From NCBI RefSeq assembly GCF_021458635.1, contig NZ_JAIRDQ010000008.1:124001-188000 (forward strand): DNA of 64,000 nucleotides. Direction: 5' to 3'. The position numbers were made by a program, and so were the translations under genes. Of this stretch, positions 8,662-17,862 are shown piece by piece. The DNA comes from Bradyrhizobium monzae. Its GTDB lineage: Bacteria > Pseudomonadota > Alphaproteobacteria > Rhizobiales > Xanthobacteraceae. Positions within the stretch are counted from its first letter, which is position 1, and every line of letters starts with the position of its first letter. A model generated the notes under the pieces. That model ran no database searches, had not been told where the DNA came from, and worked only from the letters and a program-made list of their open reading frames with translations.

Positions 8662-9546
8662 TCAATAAAGCCGTATTGGCAGCGCAGCTCCGTCCGGGCC
8701 GACCAGCAGGCCCCAGGTCTCATTGGCCGCGACCTCGAACTCCCGGCTGCGCGCGGCGCTACCGTCCACCTTCAGCGTGATCTTGTACTTCCCCGGCGGC
8801 AGATCGATCTTCTGGTTATCCGGCAATTCGCCAGCCTCGCTGTCGGAGTTCGCCAGTTTCTCCCCGGCATGCGCGGCGAGCTTGATGGTCTGCTCGTTGA
8901 CGGTGATGATGGCCGCGTCATCCGTCTTGTTGCCGAGCATCAGCTTCACCCGCCCGGGCTTCGGCGGAAAGCCGGCCAGGACGGCCGTCGGCTTGCGCTG
9001 CGAAATGTCGGCAATTGTCTTGTCGTCCTGACGGGTCAGCCGGAGCAGCGCAGGCCCATCAGCCGTCGTGAAGGCGATATCGGCCCGATCAGACGCGACC
9101 ACCGCACCGTCAGTCTCGGTCCAGCCGCGGCTGCCGAGTGCAACGCGATAGAAGCCGAGCACGGAAGCGAGATCGAGCGGCGTCTCGGCGTGCGCCGACC
9201 TGATGGAGGGCGAGTTCTTCGCAGTCATCAGGCCCCAACCGTCGGGGAGCGGCAGGCCGGTCTTGTCGGAAATTTTGGCCTCGAACGCCCGGCTTGGGGC
9301 CCGCGCCAGCACCGCGACGGCTTCGCAGATCAGGCGCTCGCCGAGAGTGTCCGGTGCGCAACGATCCCTGACCGCCCACCAGGTGTCCTCAACATAGCCG
9401 TTTGACCGCGACGTGTGGCTCCAGCCGGCGAGAAGGGTGCTGGTGGAGCTATTCCGGGTGGGGTCTGGCGTAGCAGGGATCGCCATCGCGGCTGTCGCGG
9501 CGGCCAGACTGCCCGCGAGCACAATACCTAGCGTTCGGCGCGTCAT
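8662..9546 (-). CDS. Hypothetical exported protein
   Basis: I do not recognise this 294-residue protein. It begins with a clear signal peptide (MTRRTLGIVLAGSLAAATAAMA), so it is probably periplasmic. Residues ~25-100 contain two cysteines (DRCAP and LICEAV). The C-terminal ~100 residues have an alternating beta pattern ending DLPPGKYKITLKVDG and resemble PEGA-type or surface beta-sandwich domains, a weak inference. I placed the start at 9546, where the signal peptide begins; an upstream in-frame codon would add 17 charged residues. The gene is convergent with mtnK across the palindrome. Confidence 0.75.
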   Translation of the reverse strand: MTRRTLGIVLAGSLAAATAAMAIPATPDPTRNSSTSTLLAGWSHTSRSNGYVEDTWWAVRDRCAPDTLGERLICEAVAVLARAPSRAFEAKISDKTGLPLPDGWGLMTAKNSPSIRSAHAETPLDLASVLGFYRVALGSRGWTETDGAVVASDRADIAFTTADGPALLRLTRQDDKTIADISQRKPTAVLAGFPPKPGRVKLMLGNKTDDAAIITVNEQTIKLAAHAGEKLANSDSEAGELPDNQKIDLPPGKYKITLKVDGSAARSREFEVAANETWGLLVGPDGAALPIRLY

Positions 9547-9792
9547 TTTTTCCGCGATCCCCTGGAGCTCAGATAACGATCCTGAGCTTGGTCGCATCGA
9601 TTACGAAAAATGTTCACTGGTCCTGGTCGCTCGATGACGCACCGCGTCAATCGACGGCTTGCATCGCCGCGGGCATGCAACCGGCCTCTGATGCCCGGAA
9701 CTGGCCTCGATTGCCATCAAAACGAAGCTTGCGTTCGATGGGTTACGGATGATCAAATCCCTGATCGGAATACCTGCGTTGATGGGGGACAC

Positions 9793-11382
9793 ATGATGTT
9801 CAGGATGATTGCGATCGTCGCGGGCCTGGGACTGGCGCTCGCCGGATCGGCGGAGGCCCAGACACCGCGCAAGGGCGGAACCATCCGCATGACCGCGCCT
9901 TACGGCTCGAGTTTCACCAGCCTGGACATCCACACCACCCAGCGCGCCCAGGACGAGATCTACGCCAAGGCGCTGCATCGCTCGCTCTACATCTGGGATT
10001 CCGCGGAAGGAAAGCCGATCCCGGAGCTCGCCAAGGAGGCCGTGGTCTCCGGTGGAGGCCTCGTTTACACCTTCAAGCTCCGCGACGACGCCTATTTCCA
10101 CAACGGCCGCAAGATGACGGCCGACGACGTCATCTGGTCCTACAACCGCATCATGGACGGCGCCAAGGCCTATCCCGGCGCGCGCTATGTCCGCATCATC
10201 GAGGGCGCGGCCGCGGTCGAGAAGGGCCAGGCGAAGGAAATCTCCGGCCTGAAGAAGATCGACGACTTCACCGTCGAGATGAAACTGACCGAGAAGGTTG
10301 ATCCCGCCTTCTACCTCTTCACCGCGCTGACCTCGATCTATCCCGCCGACGAGGCCGCTAAGGACAGCTTCATCCAGCATCCGATCGGCCTTGGACCGTT
10401 CAAATTCGTCGAGCACGTGCCGGGATCGCGCATCGTCATGGAGCGGTGGGACAAGTTCTATAAGCCCGGCAAGCCTTATGCGGACAAGGTGATCGTGTCG
10501 ATCATGGCGGAGGCTGCAGCGCGCGACGTCGCGTTCCGCAACAAGGAGATCGACACCTCCGTGCTCGGGCCGGCGCAATACGTCGCCTATCAGGCCGACC
10601 CCAACCTCAAGGGCACCATCGCCGAGGTCGCCGAGGTCTTCACGCGTTACATGGGGATGAATCCCGCGTTCAAGCCGTTCGCCGACAAGCGCGTCCGGCA
10701 GGCGATCAACTATGCGATCGATACCGATCTGATCATCAACAAGCTGGTCAAGGGCAAGGCCTATCGCGCCACCAGCTGGCTACCGCTGACCTCGTCGGCC
10801 TACGACAAGGCGATGAAGCCGTACCCTTACGATCCTGCCAAGGCCAAGCAGCTGCTCGCCGACGCCGGCTACCCCTCCGGCTTCGAGTTCGAATGGACCA
10901 CCAGCCAGAATGAGAGCTGGGGCCTGCCGATCGTCTCGGCCGTCATCCCGATGCTGGACAAGGTCGGCATCAAGGTGAAGGTCAAGCAGGTCGAGGCCGC
11001 GGTGCTGTCGGAGGTGGTTCGCTCGGGCGACTACCAGGCCTTCATCTATTCCCAGCAGACCGGACCGGATCCCCAGGCGGCGCTGAAATGCTTCCATTCG
11101 TCGACGCCGCAATCGGCCTGCAACTACATGAACTTCAAGAATGCCGAGTTCGACAAGATCATCGACGACGCCGGGCAGGCCGACGACACCGCAAAGCGCA
11201 CCCAGCTGCTGCAGAAGGCCAACGCGCTGCTCTACGACGAGGCGCCGGTCTGGTTCTTCAACTACAACAAGGCGGTCATGGCGGTGCAGCCGTGGCTCCA
11301 CGGCGTTCAGCTCAACGCGACCGAGCTGACCCACCAGAACGTCGAGGACATCTGGGTCGACGAGACCTCGCCTGCGAAGTGA
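9793..11382 (+). CDS. ABC transporter substrate-binding protein, family 5 (peptide/nickel type)
   Basis: The periplasmic binding component of an oligopeptide/dipeptide-type importer. The 529-residue protein starts with a signal peptide (cleavage near GSAEAQ, residue 22) and has the family-5 layout, including GGTIRMTAPYG at the mature N-terminus, the LRDDAYFHNGRKMTADDV segment and RQAINYAIDTD in the second lobe. The start ATG at 9793 has GGGGGA three bases upstream; a second ATG follows at 9796. It heads an operon with two permeases and two ATPases. The substrate cannot be told from sequence; peptides, opines and nickel complexes are all known in the family. Confidence 0.92.
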   Translation: MMFRMIAIVAGLGLALAGSAEAQTPRKGGTIRMTAPYGSSFTSLDIHTTQRAQDEIYAKALHRSLYIWDSAEGKPIPELAKEAVVSGGGLVYTFKLRDDAYFHNGRKMTADDVIWSYNRIMDGAKAYPGARYVRIIEGAAAVEKGQAKEISGLKKIDDFTVEMKLTEKVDPAFYLFTALTSIYPADEAAKDSFIQHPIGLGPFKFVEHVPGSRIVMERWDKFYKPGKPYADKVIVSIMAEAAARDVAFRNKEIDTSVLGPAQYVAYQADPNLKGTIAEVAEVFTRYMGMNPAFKPFADKRVRQAINYAIDTDLIINKLVKGKAYRATSWLPLTSSAYDKAMKPYPYDPAKAKQLLADAGYPSGFEFEWTTSQNESWGLPIVSAVIPMLDKVGIKVKVKQVEAAVLSEVVRSGDYQAFIYSQQTGPDPQAALKCFHSSTPQSACNYMNFKNAEFDKIIDDAGQADDTAKRTQLLQKANALLYDEAPVWFFNYNKAVMAVQPWLHGVQLNATELTHQNVEDIWVDETSPAK

Positions 11383-11435
11383 CACGCGTTCTCGTGCTCC
11401 CTCCATCGCCATGAACGATGGGGGGAGGGAAGAAA

Positions 11436-12365
11436 GTGCCGATGCTCTCCTTCCTGATCCGTCGTCTTCTGCAAACCATTCCGACCGTGCTGGCCGTCGT
11501 GGCTCTGGTCTTCGTGCTGTTCAGCGTCGTTCCCGGCAGCATCGTCTCGTCCATGAGCGACGACGCCGATCCCCAGGTCGAGCTGCGCCTGAAGAAGCAG
11601 CTTGGCCTCGACGATCCCGTCTATGTGCGTTTCGGCGCCTATATAGCCAAGCTCGCCACCGGTGATTTCGGCACGTCGTTCCGGACCCGTGAACCTGTCA
11701 CGGCCATGATCGCCAAGCGGGCCTGGCCGACGCTGCAACTGGTCTTCACCGCCATGGCGTTTGCGGTTCTGCTCGGCGTTCCCCTCGGCTTCATCGCCGC
11801 ATTACGGCCGGGCGGTTTGGTCGACACGCTCGCGATGGTCGTGGCGGTGTCGGGCCTGTCCATTGCCAAATTCTGGCTCGGACTGGTGATGATGTATGTC
11901 TTTGCCTTGAAGCTCGGCTGGCTGCCGAGTTTCGGTTACGGCGATGGCGGCCTGAAATATCTGCTGCTGCCGGCCGTGACGCTCGGCGTCTCGCCGATGG
12001 CGCTGTTTGCCCGGACGACGCGCGCTGCGGTGCTCGAGATCATGACGGCCGATTTCGTCCGCACCGCGCGCTCCAAGGGCATGAGCGAGACCCGGGTGGT
12101 GAAGTGGCATGTGATGCGCAACGCGCTCGTCATCATTCTCACCACTGTCGGCCTGCAGTTCGGCGGGCTGATGGGGCAGGCGGTCGTCGTCGAAAAGCTG
12201 TTCTCCTGGCCCGGCATCGGCTCGCTGCTGGTGGACAGCGTCCTGCAGCGCGACCTTCCGGCCGTCCAGGGCTCCATTCTCGTGGTGGTGCTGGCCTTTC
12301 TCGCGATCAATCTACTGATCGACGTGCTCTACGGCGTGATCGATCCCAGGATCCGATACGCATGA
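11436..12365 (+). CDS. ABC transporter permease, DppB type
   Basis: First permease of the peptide-type transporter, an inner-membrane protein with six predicted helices. The family features are the N-terminal FLIRRLLQTIPTVLAV helix, the KQLGLDDPVYVRFGAYI segment and the cytoplasmic EAA-like loop around FVRTARSKGMSETRVVKWHV. I prefer the GTG at 11436, seven bases after GGAGG; the in-frame ATG at 11442 lies 13 bases from that site and is the alternative. The stop overlaps the next gene's start (ATGA), so translation is coupled. Confidence 0.9.
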   Translation: MPMLSFLIRRLLQTIPTVLAVVALVFVLFSVVPGSIVSSMSDDADPQVELRLKKQLGLDDPVYVRFGAYIAKLATGDFGTSFRTREPVTAMIAKRAWPTLQLVFTAMAFAVLLGVPLGFIAALRPGGLVDTLAMVVAVSGLSIAKFWLGLVMMYVFALKLGWLPSFGYGDGGLKYLLLPAVTLGVSPMALFARTTRAAVLEIMTADFVRTARSKGMSETRVVKWHVMRNALVIILTTVGLQFGGLMGQAVVVEKLFSWPGIGSLLVDSVLQRDLPAVQGSILVVVLAFLAINLLIDVLYGVIDPRIRYA

Positions 12366-13183
12366 AGCTCCGCGCCAATCTCATCATCGGCGGTGCCTTG
12401 TTCGCACTCGCGATTCTGGTCGGTGTCCTCGCGCCCTGGCTGGCGCATACCGATCCCGTCCTGGATGCCAATCTGCTGAACGCGGAGGAGCCGCCGAGCT
12501 GGACCTGGTGGTTCGGCACCGACGACCAGGGCCGCGACATCTATTCCCGCGTCGTCTACGGCGCGCGCGTCTCGCTGACGGTCGGCATCGTCTCGCAGCT
12601 CATCAACAGCGTCATCGGCGTGGCGCTGGGCCTGAGCGCCGGCTATTGGGGCGGCTGGTGGGACGATGTCGTCAACGCCCTGACCAATGTCATGCTCGCG
12701 ATCCCCTCGCTGATCTTCGCGCTCGCCATCATGGCGGTGCTTGGACCGGGCCTGACCAGCCTGCTGATCGCACTGGGGCTGACCAACTGGTCCTTCACCT
12801 GCCGGATCGCGCGCGCCTCGGCGTTGTCGCTGCGGAGCCAGGGCTATGTGCAGGCGGCGACGGTGCTCGGCTACGGCGATTTGCGCATCATGATCACGCA
12901 GCTGTTGCCGAACATGCTGGGGCCGATCGTCGTCATCGGCACGCTCGGCATGGGCAGCGCGGTCCTTTCCGAGGCCGCCTTGTCGTTCCTCGGCCTCGGC
13001 GTCCGTCCGCCGTTTCCGAGTTGGGGCAGCATGTTGTCGGACGCCCGCGACCAGATCACGACGGCGCCGTGGCTGTCGGTCTTTCCGGGCCTCGCCATCT
13101 TCCTGACGGTGCTTGGCCTCAATTTGCTCGGCGACGGTCTGCGCGACATTCTCGATCCCCAATCGCGGAGCCGGCGGACATGA
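12362..13183 (+). CDS. ABC transporter permease, DppC type
   Basis: Second permease of the same transporter, 273 residues. It begins with a single helix (LIIGGALFALAILVGVLA) and the DppC-type segment FGTDDQGRDIYSRVVYGARVSL that precedes the permease domain, with the EAA-type loop at ARASALSLRSQGYVQAA. The start is the ATG overlapping the dppB-type stop by four bases; the much longer open frame upstream lies inside that gene and is not used. It ends with another ATGA overlap with the first ATPase gene. Confidence 0.93.
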   Translation: MKLRANLIIGGALFALAILVGVLAPWLAHTDPVLDANLLNAEEPPSWTWWFGTDDQGRDIYSRVVYGARVSLTVGIVSQLINSVIGVALGLSAGYWGGWWDDVVNALTNVMLAIPSLIFALAIMAVLGPGLTSLLIALGLTNWSFTCRIARASALSLRSQGYVQAATVLGYGDLRIMITQLLPNMLGPIVVIGTLGMGSAVLSEAALSFLGLGVRPPFPSWGSMLSDARDQITTAPWLSVFPGLAIFLTVLGLNLLGDGLRDILDPQSRSRRT

Positions 13184-14160
13184 CCGGCGTGCCGCTGATC
13201 GAGGTCGAGGATTTGCGCATCGATCTCGATGATGGATCGCGGCGCGTTGCAGCGGCCGAGGGCATTTCATTCCGCATCGATCGTGGCGAGACGTTCGGCC
13301 TGGTCGGCGAATCCGGCTGCGGCAAGAGCATCACGGCGCTCGCTCTGATCGGCCTGCTGCGGCAGCCGCTGTCGATCGGCGGCGGCGTCATCAGGTTTGA
13401 CGGGCAGGAGATCCAGCACCTGTCCGCCGCTCGGCAACGGGACCTGCGCGGCAATCGCATCGCCATGATCTTCCAGGAGCCGATGACGGCGCTGAACCCG
13501 GTCTCGCCCGTGGGACGGCAGATCGCCGAGATGTTCGTGCTGCACAAGGGCAAGAGCTGGCGGGAGGCCAATCAGCTGGCGGTCGAGGCATTGGCGAGTG
13601 TCCGCGTCCCCGCGCCCGAGCGGCGCGTCAACGACTACCCGCACCAGCTCTCCGGCGGGATGCGCCAGCGCGTCATGATCGCCATTGCGCTGGCCTGCGG
13701 TCCGGATCTCCTGATCGCCGACGAGCCGACCACCGCGCTCGACGTGACCGTGCAGGCCGAAATCATCGAGCTGATGCGGAATCTCTGTGCCGAACGCGGC
13801 ACGGCGATCCTGATGATCAGCCACGATCTCGGCCTGGTCGCCAATGTCTGCCGCCGCGTCGCGGTGATGTATGCCGGCCGCATCGTCGAGGAGCGCGGCT
13901 CCGCCGATATTTTCCGCGCCCCCTCGCACCCCTATACCCAAGGCCTGGTCGCGTCGCTGCCGCGGTTGGGCAGTCGTGCTGCGCTCGGCCGCAGCAGGCT
14001 GAAGGAGATCGCAGGCGTCGTCCCGGCGATCACGAGCTTTCCGGATGGCTGCCGGTTCAATCCGCGTTGTACGCAGGCAACTGACATTTGCAGGACCGTG
14101 GCGCCGACGGCGGATTTTCTGGAGGCGGGCGGTCTGGTGAGGTGTCATCACCATGCATGA
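13180..14160 (+). CDS. ABC transporter ATP-binding protein, DppD type
   Basis: First ATPase of the transporter, 326 residues. Walker A is GESGCGKS (about residues 43-50), the signature is LSGGMRQRVMIA, and Walker B is LLIADEPTTALD with the switch motif SHDLG. The C-terminus carries the oligopeptide-ATPase extension with two cysteines (CRFNPRC and later CRTV), typical of DppD/OppD proteins. The start ATG overlaps the permease stop. The 3' end overlaps the next gene by eight bases. Confidence 0.94.
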   Translation: MTGVPLIEVEDLRIDLDDGSRRVAAAEGISFRIDRGETFGLVGESGCGKSITALALIGLLRQPLSIGGGVIRFDGQEIQHLSAARQRDLRGNRIAMIFQEPMTALNPVSPVGRQIAEMFVLHKGKSWREANQLAVEALASVRVPAPERRVNDYPHQLSGGMRQRVMIAIALACGPDLLIADEPTTALDVTVQAEIIELMRNLCAERGTAILMISHDLGLVANVCRRVAVMYAGRIVEERGSADIFRAPSHPYTQGLVASLPRLGSRAALGRSRLKEIAGVVPAITSFPDGCRFNPRCTQATDICRTVAPTADFLEAGGLVRCHHHA

Positions 14161-15205
14161 GCCCAAAGACAAATCGAGTGAGGGCAGGGGAGACGAGGAT
14201 CTCATTCTCAGCGTCGAAGATCTCGCGGTGCATTTCCCGCTGGGCGGCGGCCTGTTCGGCCGCGGCCAGCGGCTGCTCCGTGCCGTCGACGGCGTCGATC
14301 TCAAGCTGAAGCGCGGCGAATGCCTAGGGCTTGTCGGCGAGTCCGGCTCCGGCAAGTCGACGGTCGCCTTGTCGATCCTGGGTCTGCAGACGCCGACGCG
14401 TGGCCGCATCGTGCTGGACGGGCAGGTCGTGACCGGCCGGCCGTCCGGCGACCGGAAGTCACTGGCCCGCATTGTCCAGATCGTCTTTCAGGATCCCTAC
14501 GCCTCACTCAACCCGCGGCAGACCGTTCGCCGCACGCTGGAAGATCCGCTGCGCGTGCATGGCGTGACCGCGAGAGGCGAGATCGAGGACCGCGTCGCGA
14601 CCATGCTGCGGCATGTCGGCCTGCGGCCCGAGCAGGCCGACCGCTACCCGCATGAATTCTCCGGCGGCCAGCGCCAGCGCATCGGCATCGCGCGCGCTCT
14701 GATCCTCAACCCCAAGATCGTCATCTGCGACGAGCCCGTCTCGGCCCTCGACGTCTCGATCCGCGCTCAGATCATCAATCTGCTTTTGGAATTGAAGGAC
14801 ACGCTCGGTCTCTCCTACATCATGATCAGCCACGACCTCGGCGTCGTCGAGCACATGAGCGACCGCGTCGCCGTGATGTATCTCGGCCGCATCGTCGAGA
14901 ACGGCGACTGGCGCGAGATTTTCGAGCGTCCGGCGCACCCCTATACGCAGGCGCTGATTGCAGCGATCCCCGATCCGCTCCATCATGCGCCGCTTGCGAC
15001 GACAGGGGGCGACCTTCCCAATCCGCTCAATCCGCCGAATGGGTGCGCGTTCAGTCCAAGATGTCGTTATGCGGAGGACGTGTGCCGCCACGAGCCGGGG
15101 CCGGTCCTGGAGACGCGGCCGGATGGGCATGCGGTTAGGTGTTGGCGGAGCGAGGAGATTGCGGGGCGGGCGAACTTAACCTCGGCCGAGGGCGCTCTTC
15201 CTTAG
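14153..15205 (+). CDS. ABC transporter ATP-binding protein, DppF type
   Basis: Second ATPase, 350 residues, completing the operon. Walker A is GESGSGKST (about residues 63-71), the signature FSGGQRQRIGIA, Walker B IVICDEPVSALD, followed by the SHDLG switch. The C-terminal OppF-type extension holds NPPNGCAFSPRC. Translation starts inside the upstream gene (eight-base overlap). A diverged copy of the last ~50 codons reappears about 2.7 kb downstream, at 17713-17862, beyond an inserted accessory segment. Confidence 0.94.
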   Translation: MHEPKDKSSEGRGDEDLILSVEDLAVHFPLGGGLFGRGQRLLRAVDGVDLKLKRGECLGLVGESGSGKSTVALSILGLQTPTRGRIVLDGQVVTGRPSGDRKSLARIVQIVFQDPYASLNPRQTVRRTLEDPLRVHGVTARGEIEDRVATMLRHVGLRPEQADRYPHEFSGGQRQRIGIARALILNPKIVICDEPVSALDVSIRAQIINLLLELKDTLGLSYIMISHDLGVVEHMSDRVAVMYLGRIVENGDWREIFERPAHPYTQALIAAIPDPLHHAPLATTGGDLPNPLNPPNGCAFSPRCRYAEDVCRHEPGPVLETRPDGHAVRCWRSEEIAGRANLTSAEGALP

Positions 15206-15399
15206 CACAAGCAACGGTTCTGCGCTGCGTCGGCGGGTGGGCCCGAAGCAGACATTTTGTGCTCAGGCCGCGGATGCCGGCTTTTGACCCCATTGCCGAA
15301 CATCGGCGCACCGCTGCCACTTGCCACTCGCCGCACCGCCACAAAGTGCTAGTCTGTTTGTCCCACAGACGTGGCCCTAGAGGGGACACATGCGCTCTA

Positions 15400-15443
15400 T
15401 TGCGCCGACACTGCTCGTCCGCGCGATGAGGTGATCGAATGAG
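15400..15443 (+). pseudogene. Vestigial 3' tail of a PF04392-type binding-protein gene
   Basis: Bases 15425-15443 (GATGAGGTGATCGAATGAG) recur exactly at 16426-16444, where they encode the last residues DEVIE and stop of the intact gene starting at 15439. The preceding bases of the upstream copy read P-T-L-L-V-R-A, close to the V-M-L-A-R-A before DEVIE in the intact gene, but one base is missing so the two parts are in different frames. I infer that a tandem paralogue once ended here, with the ATGA overlap typical of operons, and was deleted except for its tail. Confidence 0.5.
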
Positions 15444-16443
15444 ACGGCGCGAGTTCATCGCTCTTATCGGGGGCGCGACCGTAATCTGGCGCGCTCCGCT
15501 CGCCCATGCCCAGCAATCAGCAAAACCGAAACGCATTGCAATGGTGGCGCCCCACCGTCGCTCGGTCGACGAGCTGAGGACTCACCCCCTCTACCGGGCA
15601 TTCCTCGACGAGTTGAGCCGTCTCGGCTTCACCGAGGGCACGAATCTCGTTGTTGATCGCTATGTCGGAAACGGCGAGACCCGCACGTATGGCGATCTTG
15701 CTCGAGCTGTTGTTGGCACCTCACCCGATGCGATCTATGCCGTAGCAGTTCCAATCGCCCAGGAGCTGAAGGCAGCCTCAAAGACCATTCCAATTGTCGC
15801 GATTGTAAGTGATCCGGTCGCAAATGGGCTTGTGTCCAGCCTGGCGCGGCCGGGAGGCAATTTGACGGGCGCGACCACCGACGGAGGCGTAGCACTTCAC
15901 GCGAAACGCCTGGAACTGTTGATCGAAGTGCGGCCGCACGCATCGCGCGTTGGCTATCTCTGCTCATCCCAGCATTGGAGCATGCCCGCCGCCGCTGCGG
16001 TTAAAGAGGCGGCACAGCGAACAGGCATCGCACTTACAGATTTGAGCCTTGGCGAGACAATGAACGAGGCGGCCTACGCTACCGCGTTTGCCCAAGTGGA
16101 GACAACGGGCGTCGACGCAGTTTTGGTTTCAGATGAGCCCTACCAGCTCGCGAACAGCAAGGTTTTGGTCGGCCTCGCCGCGGATGCCAAAATTCCGGCA
16201 ATGTACCCGTTTCGTGATTTGGCCGCTGCTGGTGGCTTGATGGCCTACTCCGCTGATTTTCTTGAAGTGAATCGGGCTGCGGGGCGTCAAATGGGCGAAA
16301 TCTTGCGAGGCACCTCCGCAGCCGAAATTCCAGTTTATCAGCCGACCAAGTTTCAGCTCATCATCAACACAAAGACCGCGCAAAAGATCGGCCTCAATCT
16401 GCCACCTGTGATGCTCGCTCGCGCCGATGAGGTGATCGAATGA
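15439..16443 (+). CDS. ABC transporter substrate-binding protein, PF04392 (TrpX/YtfQ-like) type
   Basis: A 334-residue exported binding protein. The N-terminus MRRREFIALIGGATVIW followed by LAHAQQ is a Tat-like signal peptide with the twin-arginine pattern. The body resembles the ABC_sub_bind family (COG2984), for example KRIAMVAPHRRSVDEL, the hinge IVSDPVANGLV with SLARPGGNLTGAT, and QKIGLNLPP near the end. Such genes are numerous in Bradyrhizobium and often lack adjacent permease genes, as here; the ligand is unknown. Base composition looks more AT-rich than the neighbours (by eye). It lies in a segment bracketed by decayed genes, suggesting acquisition or old duplication. Confidence 0.88.
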   Translation: MRRREFIALIGGATVIWRAPLAHAQQSAKPKRIAMVAPHRRSVDELRTHPLYRAFLDELSRLGFTEGTNLVVDRYVGNGETRTYGDLARAVVGTSPDAIYAVAVPIAQELKAASKTIPIVAIVSDPVANGLVSSLARPGGNLTGATTDGGVALHAKRLELLIEVRPHASRVGYLCSSQHWSMPAAAAVKEAAQRTGIALTDLSLGETMNEAAYATAFAQVETTGVDAVLVSDEPYQLANSKVLVGLAADAKIPAMYPFRDLAAAGGLMAYSADFLEVNRAAGRQMGEILRGTSAAEIPVYQPTKFQLIINTKTAQKIGLNLPPVMLARADEVIE

Positions 16444-16553
16444 GCCTTCTTTCTGTTGCGGCGCATGAATCCGGAAATGGCCCATCGGCGAAGGTATGGC
16501 TTGCCTCGTCGAGGTCTGCTTCGCGGGGGGCTAGCAGACGTGAATTGCTGGCG

Positions 16554-17563
16554 TTCCTTGGTCGGCGAAGTCGTGATTTGTCGAACCAATTCGAGAAAAG
16601 TCGCGGAGTGAATTCCCTTCTGGCTTTGATCCAATTCGACGACCTGAACGGCGACCAGACGCTTCTCCGGCACGATCACGATCAACTGTCCGCCGTAGCC
16701 GGCCGCATAGATTGCGTCTCTTCCCCAAGCGCCGGCATCGAGGGTCCACCATAGATATCCATACCCCCGGTCTTTCGACCGGTCTCCGAATAAGCGTTTG
16801 TGGACTCCGCGGTCCATTGGGAAGGAACGACCGATACGCCGTTCCATTGGCCCTTGTTGAGGAACAGCCATCCAAACCGTGCAAGATCGCGCGTGCTCAT
16901 GCTGAACACGTAGGCGGGATAAAGGGAGGAGCCATCTCCGACGAACGTGCCGTCATGGGCCGTGAAATCCTGCATCCCCAACGGGCGCGCAATCACCTTC
17001 TCGAAGCCGTCGAATATGTTCGAGGCGGTGGCCTTCTCATAAATTGCGCCAAGGGCATTGAAGTCCCAGTTATTGTAGTACCAGAACGTTCCTGGTGGAT
17101 GAGCGCCACGCGGCGGGCGCATCACCTTCTGCTCGCTCGTCTCGTAGGCCGCCGGGTGATAGACCCCAGAGCGAGCCATGAGCAGTTGGCGAACGGTTGC
17201 ACGCTTCTCCTCGGACGACAGCGACGGGGCGGTGTCGTCGATGCCGAGCTGCCCGAGCGTGCTTTCGGTATTGACCTGACCGCGGTCGATGGCGACGCCG
17301 AAGAGAGCACTTAAGAAGCTCTTTCGAACAGAGCGAACATTGACCTTGCGGGTGATGTCTCCCGATGTCGCTACCACGAGGCCGTCCTGCACGACCATGA
17401 TCGCAGTCGGCTTGTATTTTTTGGCGTAACTGTCGACAGCGCCTTGAAGGGGGGAGGCCTGCGTTGGTCCCTTGGCGTTCAGGAGCTTCCATTCAGCTCC
17501 GGGCTCTGCACTTGCCCACCCCGACCAGACCATCAAGGTCGCGAGCAATGCAAAATACCGCAT
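16554..17563 (-). pseudogene. Serine hydrolase (beta-lactamase/class C-like), frameshifted
   Basis: The 5' part (17563 down to about 16768) encodes a signal peptide (cleavage near WASAEP), the nucleophile motif SVRK (residues 78-81) and the Y-N-N motif at residues 163-165 of a penicillin-binding-protein-like hydrolase. At the run of five C (five G on the coding strand) at 16764-16768 the frame breaks. The original frame ends at 16682, while the next frame continues naturally with GYGYLWWTLDAG, the third motif GYGGQ and VQVVELDQSQ down to about 16556. Adding one G restores a single protein. It could be a true pseudogene, a slippage-controlled gene or a sequencing error. It is convergent with the binding-protein gene. 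Confidence 0.8.
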
Positions 17564-17666
17564 GACAAATGGCCTCACTGTGAGGTTCGGCAGACAATCG
17601 GAGAGGAGGAGACGACCACGGGCCGCATCACGAACCCGGACATGCGCACCAAGCCCGCGCCTGCCG

Positions 17667-17708
17667 CCATCATGCGATCGTGCTCCTGTTTTGCCCGACG
17701 TGTCAAAC
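17667..17708 (+). repeat. Partial copy of a dispersed repeat element
   Basis: This stretch shares TTTTGCCCGACGTGTCAAA and flanking bases with two fuller copies at 20981-21107 and 34916-35032. Only the left ~40 bases are present. The copy joins directly to a diverged fragment of an ATPase gene, as if the element marks a rearrangement junction. Confidence 0.75.
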
Positions 17709-17712
17709 GCGG

Positions 17713-17862
17713 CTGTTGGATCCACCCAACGGTTTCACCTTCAGCCCGCGCTGCCGCTATGTCGAAGCCATCTGCCGCTGCGAGCCCGGCCTGTCGCTTG
17801 AAACGCGACCTGACGACATGCGGCGCGGTGTTGGCGAAGTGAGGAGATTGCGGGTCGGATGA
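17713..17862 (+). pseudogene. Fragment of a DppF-type ATPase gene (C-terminal ~50 codons)
   Basis: The frame reads LDPPNGFTFSPRCRYVEAIC and ends in RRLRVG. It matches the end of the intact ATPase gene at 15027-15180 (LNPPNGCAFSPRCRYAEDVC and later ETRPD), and the nucleotide match continues through GAGGAGATTGCGGG. No Walker motifs precede it, so it is a remnant. Divergence is substantial (estimated by eye at roughly two thirds identity), so it is either an old duplication or the tail of a different lost transporter. It does not code for a functional protein. Confidence 0.7.

Noticed and set aside
16129..16485. An antisense frame at the end of the PF04392-type gene with histidine/leucine-rich repeats
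   Set aside because: Similar spurious translations recur wherever this gene family ends in rhizobial genomes; it is a shadow of the sense gene.
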